NCBI GenBank assembly: GCA_014529385.2 | Contig: CM043970.1 | Coordinates: 64,430,996 to 64,494,995, forward strand | Direction of reading: 5' to 3' | Length of the DNA: 64,000 bases | From: Adiantum capillus-veneris | Taxonomy: Eukaryota > Streptophyta > Polypodiopsida > Polypodiales > Pteridaceae | Shown here: one piece after another, positions 10,801 through 20,500 of the stretch | How positions within the stretch are numbered: the stretch's first letter is position 1 | Layout: each line of letters opens with the position of its first letter | Translations under genes and position numbers: made by a program | Notes under the pieces: model-generated | The model's database searches: none | What the model saw: the letters and a program-made list of their open reading frames with translations, nothing else | What the model was told of the DNA's origin: nothing

Positions 10801-11305
10801 TTGTTATCACCTCCAAACAGTGGTAAACACCAATAAAGTGGTGTTCACCACTTTTTGTGGTTCAAATCACATTTAAGTGGTGGTGCGTGATGGTCAACCA
10901 CTTTCAGTGCTGTAGAACCACTTTTTAGTGATGCTTTACAAAAGTGCAATAATCTTTAGTTCTGCATCTTTGCTAAAAGTGGTGGTTAAGTGCTTTTAAG
11001 TGATGAAGCTTTACAAGGAGATACCACATTCTATTGGTGTAGCACCACTTTTTAGGAGTGTAGCACCAGTTTTAAGTTGTGTACAACAATTCACATCGGT
11101 GTAGCACAACTGAACAGTGGTTCAGCCCACTTTTATGTATTGCAGCACCACTTTAAAGTGGTGAAGAAACACCAAAATGTGATGTATCACCAACAAATAG
11201 TGGTGTAGCACGACTTTTTAGTGTTACCTAACCAGTTTTAAGTGGTTGAGAACCATTTAGTGGTACACCACCACTTAAAAATTTTGCAGTACCACTAAGA
11301 ATGGT
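10801..11305. repeat. CCACTT/AAGTGG palindrome cluster
   Basis: About 500 bases with a CCACTT or AAGTGG word every 20-30 bases, often paired as CCACTTT-AAGTGG or CACCACTTTTTAGTG. It lies just upstream of the exon that begins at 11400, probably in its intron or promoter. Confidence 0.9.
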
Positions 11306-11399
11306 GCAGAAATCATTTCAATCACTTCTTCTCGTTGATAAAACAAGTTTGATGATGGCTCATTACATACTAACATGCATTCATATATGTTTTTATAGG

Positions 11400-11801
11400 G
11401 AGGTGGACAGTACCACGAGTGGCCTTACCCACTCAAACAAATTTTGCTTCACCAAGGAAGATTTTCATACCGAATATGGGCTATGCTTGGTTGGCTAGGA
11501 TCCAAAGCTCCTATGTGATGATGATTTCTCAGATGAGGAGTGGCTTAGGGTATGGATTTACAAGCGCCACCAAAAGGAGAAGATGCATTTAAAGGGGCTG
11601 AGGCCTGAAATGTACGAAGAATGTCTCCTGCTATACCACAAAGTATATCAGGGAGCTCCCCCAAACAACGAGGTAGGCGTGCATTTTGCACATGGATTTA
11701 CGTGGCAAAAGTGCAAGGGCGTTGAAGATTCTGAAGGTTTAATTGCATGGACTACGTATGCTGAAGGTGTTATCAAAATGTTACGCCAACAAAAACTTTA
11801 A
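11400..11801 (+). pseudogene. Unknown transposon-encoded protein, exon with frameshift
   Basis: A good acceptor (TGTTTTTATAG at 11389-11399) precedes a frame reading GGGQYHEWPYPLKQILLHQG and then RFSYRIWAMLGWLGSKAP. At about 11510 the frame shifts by one and continues CDDDFSDEEWLRVWIYKR, then LRPEMYEECLLLYHKVYQG, to a TAA ending at 11801. Coding continuity across the shift argues that this was one protein of at least 130 residues. I do not recognise the family. It is aromatic- and acid-rich with no evident zinc or membrane motif. It lies between a palindrome cluster and an inserted LTR fragment, so the original downstream splice may have been disrupted. Confidence 0.5.
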
Positions 11802-12140
11802 ATAGAAAACTGGAGAAATGGAGGTCCACAAACGGTGTCGTGCTGTGACATGTACATAGTGGGAACGCATGCTACAAGAGTTATCTTGTAATTTTTTAGA
11901 TACATAATTATCTTTCCTATAATGTACATATGCATATTTAAGTATAATAATAAGCCTTCTATCTCATCCTATTATTTTTCTCAAGGGTAACCTATTCTTA
12001 CTTTACCATCAGAAAATACTATGGGAAAAGCATCAATAGCTCCGCCTCTTTAACTTGGGGCAAAAATCATTGATTCTTTATTGCTACTATTTCATTATCA
12101 TCTCACACCCTAGCTAGATCCTATATCTAGGGTAACCTCC

Positions 12141-12166
12141 AATATATATATATATATATATATATT
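12141..12166. repeat. (AT)n microsatellite
   Basis: About thirteen AT dinucleotides within the LTR-like fragment E. Confidence 0.95.
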
Positions 12167-13015
12167 CTATGTATTTTTTATACTTTTCTTATATTTCTTT
12201 TTAAATAGCTAGTAGGAGGGAATCAAATCCTAGTGGGACACTAGGTGGCATGATTTCAAAGGTACAATTATTTTAATGCATTATTGCAATCATGATTACA
12301 AAACTTTGTCAAGGAGCAATGTCATGCTTTCATATGGCATGAGGTGTCCTTTGGAATTAAATGAAAGTCTAGGCTAAGGGGACCACGGGAAGACTTTTGC
12401 TGCCAGAAATGGACCCTATTTTGATGAATTTTTTACACAAGGTTCCAATCCGAATTGGAAAATGATTTTAAAATGAAAATCGTAACTAATGAGATGAATT
12501 TTCTACCCATATTTTTACTTTTTTATTTGAAGCCACGGTTGAGGAGATATAATCAAAATACTGGACCCCAATCTGCCCACATCATGCAGGGACAGCTCAT
12601 TTCCAACTTTTCCAATTCCTATTCACACTGGCTCCTCTCTTCTTGTGTAAACCCTTGGGGGTTCCCTTCACCTATAAAAGGGGACCTCTTCTTCCTTGAA
12701 AAGGAACGGAAGCATTCAAGCCATTGATGAGAGGAATTCTTGAGGGAGTGAGTAGTAATGCCTAATTGTACTTGGCCATTAACATAAGCCCAAGCCTACA
12801 CTTTCTCCTAGAGGAAGACTAGCCATTCTTGTACGCTATCCTTGGAAGATCAACTCTAATCAAAGAAGGTCTTGCACTTGGCGTATCAATCAAAGTGGAG
12901 TTGTCCCCTCTTCTTCTCTCTCCATCAATAATGGTGCCAAAGGGTTTGTCAAGTAAGATGTGTTCTACATTGATGTTTTCTTGATTTCTTGTTGTTTTCT
13001 TTTTCATCTCTAATC

Positions 13016-13019
<4 letters not shown>

Positions 13020-13085
<66 letters not shown>
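13020..13085. repeat. (AT)n microsatellite
   Basis: About 33 uninterrupted AT dinucleotides in the leader of fragment E. At the corresponding place element B has a CT microsatellite instead. Confidence 0.96.
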
Positions 13086-13087
<2 letters not shown>

Positions 13088-13283
13088 AATATTATCTCCT
13101 TAACCAAATCTATCTCTCTCACTCTTAGTAATTCATCCTCTCTACAAATTTTAGGTTCTCTTTGCTACAGGTACATCTCTCCCCGCAGTATCCTTATTGC
13201 CTACGGACAAGAATAGGGCTTGGGAGGGAAACTTCTCATCTCTTCACTTCTCTCATATCTACATTTCTCACATACTATCCTAG

Positions 13284-13502
13284 ATGAATAACCCACATGA
13301 TGATAATTTCTATCGCTTTCACTTTGTACAATCTATTAGAATTAACGTATGGATTAGCCGTAAAATACACTTTCAACAACGTATAGTGTTTCTCTTTGGC
13401 CCAAAAAGGCTCAATGAAATACTTCTATCACAGGATCTCATCATACTACCTCTCATAGACTATAATTTTTCTTTTGATGTAAGCGTAGTTATCTTGCTAT
13501 GA
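13284..13502 (+). CDS. Conserved leader mini-ORF 1 (fragment E)
   Basis: A 72-codon frame from ATG. Its text (FQQRIVFLFGPKRLNEILLS, then FDVSVVILL at the end) aligns over its whole length with the 69-codon frame at 51164-51373 in element B (FQQRLVFYFGAERLREILLS ... FDVHIFILL). The stop overlaps the next start (ATGA), a tight arrangement with mini-ORF 2. The function is unknown. The pair of mini-ORFs resemble each other, so they arose by duplication. Retained similarity between two separated element copies suggests past selection on the peptide. Confidence 0.55.
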   Translation: MNNPHDDNFYRFHFVQSIRINVWISRKIHFQQRIVFLFGPKRLNEILLSQDLIILPLIDYNFSFDVSVVILL

Positions 13503-13711
13503 ACCAAGAGGATTTGTACACACAATTAATCGCAATCACTAGACAAAATATATATACTATGGTAAGCACAAAGCTACAATTCCAAAGAACAATTTGTAGC
13601 CTATTTGGTCAGCCAAGATTGAATGCCATTAACTCATCTATTAACCCTTTCATACTACCCATGATACGATATGACCATAGCCTTGATGTTTTCATCTTTG
13701 TGTTGTTTTGA
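13499..13711 (+). CDS. Conserved leader mini-ORF 2 (fragment E)
   Basis: A 70-codon frame from ATG, starting 4 bases inside the end of mini-ORF 1. It reads LYTQLIAITRQ, later SINPFILPMIRYD and DVFIFVLF, matching the 51383-51595 frame of element B (SINPFILPLIRYD, DVFIFVLY) at most positions. The shared pattern with mini-ORF 1 is a FQ...LFG.P.RL...I..S..P.ILP.I.Y...DV.IF.L skeleton. No known domain was recognised. It could be a fragment of an ancestral gag N-terminus split by stops. Confidence 0.55.
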   Translation: MNQEDLYTQLIAITRQNIYTMVSTKLQFQRTICSLFGQPRLNAINSSINPFILPMIRYDHSLDVFIFVLF

Positions 13712-13950
13712 CATTCTCTTTTGTGTTCTTTCTTTGTGTGTGTGAGTGCAAGAGAGAAAGAGTGGGTCTTCTTTGATTGCACTTCTTTCCAAACCCTAGT
13801 CTTCATGGCATCTATGGTTTAACTCCTTCATATAGTTTTTTTGAGTTCTCTCACAAACTCTCACAGCCATAAGCTCAGTGCTTTCCCGACAAGACCGCTA
13901 ATTTCTCGACAACGGTCCATGTCTTGCAAGCGAGTGGAAATTTAATGCAG

Positions 13951-15779
13951 AAAATATGCCTAATTACACTGACAGTACTGGCACAGGTTTTGACTGGCAG
14001 ACATACTCAAGTGGACATCAATTTTCAGGCCAGGCTAAGGAGGAATTTCTAAATAAGCGGGCCTTTGGCTCGATGGGAACATTTGGAATGTCAAATGTTT
14101 CCTCGACTACATTTTCTACGTCAACGGGCTGATGTAGCAGCTATTTCTAACATGAAGGCTAATGCTGCTGAAAAGTTAAAAGAGAAGCATCAATGTCTCG
14201 AAGCAATAAAAATTGCTTTAGATCAATCAAAGACACAGAGAGATGAGCAGGTTGGTTTGATGTGAGGCGCCACCAAGATCATAGAGAGACTGAACAAGGA
14301 TATGGAGGAACTCAAGTTGCATAAGGCTGGGCTTGTACCAAACGAGGAAGCAATGTCAAAGCTTGAGACCTTGATTCAAATTAGAAAGGAGGTTCTCAAA
14401 TACATGGGACTTGATATTGAAGTGCACAATCTCGATAACCTAGGTGAAGAGGCAGCACAGTTTTACAGGTATGTAAGCTTGATTGATTCACCTAGTAGTA
14501 GTTGATATTACTTAAAAGTGGTTAAACTCTAATTAAAAAAAATGGTTAGAGACCATTTTATATGGTAAAAGACCACTTAAATGTGTTTATATAACACTCT
14601 TAAGTGGTACCACATAAAGTGATGAAGACTCTTGAAAGTAATGCACAAACACTTATATTGTTTTATAAAGTACGCATTGCTATTTTTTTACAGGGTCAGT
14701 ATGACACTTTGTTATGGGAAGTAGAAGTGGCGACAGGGCATCTTCAATTTGTGGAAACGATTATTAATTTGTTCAAGTCAAGAATGCCTATCCTTCCTAT
14801 CAGGCCGCCTGTTCATTTGGGATTGGACAATAGCTGTGTGCAGTTAGGTGATTGTGTTGCTTGTGGGATGTCTATCATGCAGACTATTGTTACTGGTGCC
14901 TTCATGCTCCGATGTCAACATCCGTATCACCCACTTTGTTTTGTAACTGCCTGTAAGTCTACCGGCCAGTGTCTATTTCATGGATGTGAGGAACCTTTAA
15001 AAGATGCTTTGAAGCTGCTGGCACCTGGAGAGGCAAACATGGATGAGCATGTTGGTACAGGTAATCGATGTTTTTATACCTTATAATATGAAGCTGATTG
15101 TAGATTCATTTCTTGACCATTTTGTTTCTTTTCTCCATGTAATTGCAGAGAAAGATCCAATGGAAGGCATCTTTGGATCTCCTGTTGATGGATTTGGTAA
15201 TATTCTGTGGAACATTCTTCTCTTTGAATGTTCACATAACTTAATATTGAGTATTATTACATTGTCTTTTATGTAGAACACTCCCAAGCTGGGTCACCAC
15301 GCAAGTAGGGATAAGAATGCATCCCAGAAACAAGCAGGTGAAGACACTCCGGACCAACAAAAGGCTGAAAAAAGGGCTGAAAAAAGAGCAGATGTAGTGG
15401 GAGCTCAAGGTGACGCATCCAAGGAGTTAGCTAAGGTGCCTCTGAAGCCAGAAGCTGCAATGAAAAAGGACATAGAGGACGCTGAAAAATCATCTGAGAA
15501 GCCAATTGAAAAGGATACAACAGTGAACTTGTCTTATGAGGACGCGGATCTTTATATTTCAGATGTTTGTGGAGAGATTTTGGGGCGTAGGAAAAAGAGG
15601 CCCGCAACACTGAAGAGCACGCCACACCAAAGAAAAAAGCTAAGGTTGCATCCGAGCCTCCAGAGCCTACTCCAGGAGGTAAAAAATCCAAGGAGCCTTC
15701 ATCTGCTCGGAAAAAGACTAACCTCCAAGCACCCAACCTTAAACCTCCCAAACCAAAGTCCCGCAAGAAACTTCTGTAG
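13951..15779 (+). pseudogene. Spliced coiled-coil / zinc-finger protein with basic tail
   Basis: Visible exons are about 13951-14468, 14694-15060, 15149-15196 and 15277-15779, each next to AG and GT sites (for example TTTTTTTACAG before 14694, TTGCAG before 15149). Exon 1 reads NYTDSTGTGFDWQTYSSG, then after a frameshift near 14120 a charged helical region (about 14130-14465, KANAAEKLKEKHQCLEAIK, coiled-coil-like). Exon 2 carries a Cys/His cluster CVACG...RCQHPYHPLC...C.STGQCLFHGC resembling a RING or related cross-brace finger. The last exon is acidic then very basic, ending KPPKPKSRKKLL after another frameshift near 15590. An in-frame stop at about 14263 and a phase mismatch at the first intron show decay. 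The role is unknown; a DNA-binding or ubiquitin-ligase-like accessory factor for transposition is possible. Confidence 0.6.
14469..14693 (+). other. Intron with CCACTT/AAGTGG words
   Basis: Bounded by GTATGTAAG and TTTTTTTACAG. The interior contains AAAGTGG, CCACTTAA, AAGTGGTACC and similar words. This shows that the palindromic words sit inside introns of the transposon's own genes and not only between genes. Confidence 0.7.
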
Positions 15780-16156
15780 CCCCTATTAACCTTTTGTGCT
15801 TTGTAGCCTCTTTGTAATTTGGTCTTTGTACCCTCATTTTGATGATAATGAAACAACGGCTTTATTTTTCGTTCACTAGTTGTTTATTGCTCATTGATTG
15901 TCTATTTATTGTACTCATATTGTTCATTGACTGTCTATTTATTATACTCGTATTGTTCTTTCCGACATCATCATGAGCATCTTCAAGTAGAGCTTATTTT
16001 TTCTCCAGTATCCTGCCAAGTGGACTGTTGTTGCCATAGAAGTTCAGGAAGTTAATGAAATGGAAATCAATAGCCTGGAAGGTATACTTTTCAAGTGTAT
16101 TTTGAAAAGGTTAATATGTCAGTCTGATTGAGGTTTTTAAGGCATGGTACTTGTCT

Positions 16157-17040
16157 ATGGCAGAACTTAGCTGGATTGGAGATGTTCAAGAACTAGATGA
16201 GAAGGTTGAAGACATAGCAGCTAAGCAAAATGTAGAGCAGGATGCAGATGTAACACCAGATAAAGTAGAGGAAGACCAGGAACCAACAGTTTGCCCCGAA
16301 ATTGAGGCGATTTCGCCAAACTGCCTTGGATGGGGATATCTTGTTTTGAATTTTTGCAAGGTCAAAAAGCTCATCATCCTTTATCTCGATGGAGTATTCG
16401 TGAAACGAGATGTAAGAAAATGTAATCCAAAGACTAGACAACTTAAACAACCTCCACTTCTAGCTTCCAATAGAGTTAAACTAAAAAGAGTGGGAGAGAA
16501 GTTGTGGATCTACTACCGTAGAGATGTTGAGCAATTTTTTTGGGATTTGAGGCAAATTGCAGATGCAATGATTTGGAGCAGTTGTACTGCTGCTAACATT
16601 GAGCTAATCCTCAGTACATGTTGGCCAAACATATGGGAACATAGGACTTATTAAACTGGCAATGTGAGAAGTGGTCGTATTTTGAAGAGATTTCTGGAGC
16701 TCCAAGAGACCTTCCAGGTGAACCTATGTCTTTTAAGCCCCTTTAGCATGTTTGGAACAAGTTTCCAGAATATGACTCCTCTCGAACATTGCTGGTAGAT
16801 GACTCCAGATATAAAAATATGCGCAATGTCTGGGACAACTGTATATGTCCATCCACCTTTGATCCTCTTGATGAAAACCAAGACCCTGATTACCTCACGT
16901 GCACATTGTTGCCATGGCTGTGCAGATGGACACTAACCCCCAATTCCCTGGAGTATACAAAGGCAAACCCAATCAGCAATCCCAAAGATGCACTTTCGAG
17001 TCTAGTCTTTGAGCACTTTGTTATAAATGGAGATGAATGA
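16157..17040 (+). pseudogene. FCP1/NIF-like HAD phosphatase domain protein, catalytic Asp lost
   Basis: FCP1/NIF-domain HAD proteins dephosphorylate serines, classically on the RNA polymerase II tail, using a DxDx(T/V) nucleophile motif. After an acidic N-terminus the frame reads KKLIILYLDGVFVKRD (16361-16408) where the family has LDLDG: the first Asp is Tyr (TAT at 16382-16384). WSSCTAANIE matches the second block. After a frame change near 16650 the text continues WSYFEEISGAPRDLPGEP, FKPL-stop-HVWNKFPEYD, then LLVDDSRYKNMRNVWDN with the conserved Asp pair at 16798-16803, and PWLCRW near the end. The stop in FKPL*HVW (TAG at about 16744) also disables it. A small exon at 16040-16081 may precede it. 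It lies between the zinc-finger gene and the convergent transposase, so it looks like element cargo. Confidence 0.7.
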
Positions 17041-17179
17041 GATGGTACATCTGTAATTTAAGAAACGTTATATATTGTACATTCTTGGTGGATATGTAGA
17101 CGTTTCTAGATAACTGTTGTAATATACAGAAGTTCTGGCACTTTACATGTCTCTGCACTATACATGTCTCTACACTTCT

Positions 17180-17440
17180 GAATGTCTCAGAACCACTTTT
17201 TAGTGGTGCTAAACCCCTAAAACGTGGTTAAATTTTTATTGTGTTATTGCAACAATTTTTCTGGAGCTGCAACACCATTTAATGGTGATGTTCGGGGGGA
17301 GTGGTGAAGCATTCTTAACCACTTTTTAGTGGTGCTAAACCACTTTAGCACCACTAAAAAGTGGTAAATTTTTATTGAGTTTTTCTGGAACTGCAACACT
17401 TTTTAGTGGTGATGTTTGAGGGGGGAGGGGGGGAGTGGTG
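17180..17440. repeat. Tandem 126-bp duplication between convergent genes
   Basis: The text AACCACTTTTTAGTGGTGCT occurs at 17191 and 17317, with following sequence (CTGGAGCTGCAACACC, TGGTGATGTT, GGGGGGAGTGGTGAAGCATT) also shared, giving a period of 126 bases. The segment separates the 3' end of the HAD-like gene from the 3' end of the minus-strand transposase. The CCACTTTTTAGTGG hairpins could act in 3'-end formation for both. Confidence 0.8.
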
Positions 17441-17537
17441 AAGCATTCTCAAAAACCAACATGTCAATTCCATCGTACGTTTACACCAATTCCATCTTGT
17501 TCAATCTTTCACTAGATGATATAAAATCAGATTTGAT

Positions 17538-20500
17538 TTACAATTCAAAGGGCATGCTATTGTATATTGCCTCATGGTTTTCTTTGGAAAGTTCGAACAC
17601 TTCTCCTATGCCATCGAGCACTACTGGCTTCATAGTGAACTTTATTGCCCTTATCAAGTGGGAATATATGAAAACTACTGACTTGTTATCCCACAGCTCA
17701 TAGAAGTTTGCTTGTAGAGATTTATACCAATGGCCCGTGACCATATAAGTATGCTTCTCTATCTTGTTGCCCCATGCATCAATTTTCTCGTTAGTTGTTA
17801 GGCTCTTAGCTACTACACACTTCAAAATGTGGAAGTCAACAGCCTCCTCATTATTCTCTTCAGAAGTGACAAAAAAATTGTCTCCAGGTATGAGAGCATC
17901 GCTTAAGGAGTCATAATGACCTGCATAAGTGGCACCATGGAACTCCTCATTGTCTGAGTCTCCGTATGACTGGGAATCATTAGCAAGTGGCTCCAAAGTG
18001 TGATATTGCCACGTCTCCACATGTGATCTCTTCATACACCTTCTCCAATGTCCAAGCCTGCAAGGAAAACAAAAGCATGACAACCGTTTTGATCGCAATG
18101 CACAAGTGTTGTTCTCAGAATACCCATTCACACAGTGCATTGCTCTTGAGCCCTTCAATGGTTTGTAGTTCCATTGATGGAATCGCTGAACATCGCCTAG
18201 CTTGACCTCCCAGAACACCCTACTGACCTCCCTCTTTTGCTTGTCATACATAGGAGTTGCTCCAGTACTAAGATGCATTCTCAAAAAAGAGACAACTTCA
18301 ACTGCACAAGTCAACCGCACGCTATTTTGGTTCAATCACTCATGAGTTAGAGCCCTTTTAATGAAAGCCCCAGCCCCATCATGTTCCCCCTTTCATGTCC
18401 TGAGCAAAAAAAATTCCAATTCATTTCCATGCCAGTAAGGCTCCAATATCTAGCAACAAAGTAAAACGGTCGCTTTGCTTTAAATTGTGAAGATGCGCCA
18501 TCTGACAAAAACCCAATGTTTTTTAAAGCTTAGCCCTTCATCTCTCAACCATTGAGCATGTAAGAGAAAAGTATGCTGCACAAATAAGGTGTCATGTTGT
18601 TTATCATCTAAGACAAAAAAGTGATTTGTCTTCTTTATTGCACCTGATGTGATGCGGAAATAAGTAATCAGGACAAAGATAGTGACCTGCTTAGTGTACC
18701 AATGCATTGATTGGATCTCATTTTGCTCCTTGAAGGAGTAGTTCTCTGCAAAGTCAACGATGGAGACAACCACATCATCTGGAAACAAAGAAATGTAGTC
18801 CTTGAACTGTTGTGCTTTCCACATAAATATAAAATTGTGAGTGACATACTTATTCAAGTGGTCTTGGTACACTCGCAAAAGTTCTCTAGGCAGCATTTTC
18901 TTGTGGACAATGTCTTTCACAATGCTCTTTCTAGCTTCATTGTTTAATCCAGTAGCGCACCCACTATATTTTCAAAAAATTTCACAGATACTTGCTTACT
19001 CTGCTCAACTTCTTCTCTTGGACAGATCTGAGTATTACCTACACCGCATGCATTGCATGTTCCCATTAAGCATTGGTAGCTATGGAAACTATGTTCTGCA
19101 AGTATAGGGCAGAGTATAGACTCCAACAGCGAAGTGGTACTCATACTTGCATTTTTGTATGCAAGACATCCATGGTTGACAACTTCATCATGATGAAGGC
19201 ATATAGGGCAGCTACACATGCAACAAGAACCATGAAGATCAAAACTTCGAGTCCCCATGTGATTTAATGCCTCTTTAAGGAAAATCATTTGTACATGCAC
19301 AATCCAACAGCAGGTGTAGCGATCCCTCAATTTTTGGACAAAGAACAGTTTCATAAACTCGAAGCAACGTTGCGAAATCTAAATATCTGCATACTTTCTC
19401 TTGAATCTTAAATAAAGCTCCACCTGCAATATACATGTATACAAATGTTAAAAATAAACTTAGCATTCAAAACTGGTTAAATTGTTTCAAAACATTAAAA
19501 AGTGATTCTATATCACTAAAAACTGGTGTGCACCACTAAAAAGTAGTAATGATACATTTAGTAGTATTGTTTTACCTGTGAAAATAATGCACCACAAATA
19601 CAAGTTAGTGTAGAAACTGGTAACCATACAAAAAGGTAGAATATTAAGAGGTTGTGTGAGGACAACTTAATAGGTGAGAAACCGCATTCAGCGTAACTAA
19701 AAGGTGGTTTGGCACGACTTAAAAGTGAATTCAAACCACTTGACGGTGATTAACCGCCAATAAAAAATGGTGTGCACTACTTGAATATGGTGGGCAACGA
19801 TTAAAAAGTGGTGAGTAAGGACATGAAAGTGCTGGGGAAGTTCAGAACTAGCACTTAAAAAGTACCTGAGAGGGACAAAATACTAGGCGACAGACCAGCA
19901 TTAGCACTAGATAGTAGTCCAACACAACTTGAAAGTGGAGGAGCTCTTGTGAAAAGTGTTTGATGACCACTTTAGAGTGGTGAGCGACTAGTTCAAAGTG
20001 GCCAGTCACCAATTAAAATCTAGCACTTAAAAAGTAGCTGGGAGGGACAAAATACTAGGCGACAGACCAGCATCAGAACTAGATAGTGGTCCAACACAAC
20101 TTGGAAGTGGAGGAGCTCTTGTGAAAAGTGCTTGATGACCACTTGAGAGTGGTGAGCAACTAGCTCAAAGTGGGCAGTCACCACTTGAACGCGGATTCTG
20201 GTCACTTGAATGCGGTTTCTAGCCACTTGAAAGCGGGAACTTGCCGCTTGATTACAATGACAAGGTTTTAGCTACCACTTGAAAGTGGTGTATCACCACT
20301 TGGGAGTGGTGCCTCATCACTTGCATGGAGTGATGACTGACGTAGTGACTTAGCACATGAAAGTGGTGTCTCACCACTTGACGACCACTTGAAATTAGTG
20401 AGGAACTACTTCAAAGTGGGCAGTCACCACTTGAACGCTGATTTTGGTCACTTACATGCGGTGTCTGGCCACTTGAAAGCAGGAGCTTGTCGCTTGATTG

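Larger units (their letters stand above)
11880..13850 (+). mobile_element. LTR-retrotransposon fragment E (LTR plus leader), related to element B
   Basis: The segment has the layout of the LTRs of elements B and D further right: a stretch on drug-like 'gaattttctac'/'gagatataatcaaaat' text, a promoter (CCTATAAAAGGGG at about 12671), then a leader. The leader encodes two short proteins (13284-13502 and 13499-13711) that clearly match those in the leader of element B at 51164-51595. No gag or pol follows, so this is a truncated copy. Exact ends were not determined; it lies in what should be an intron of the DNA transposon's plus-strand gene. Confidence 0.6.
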
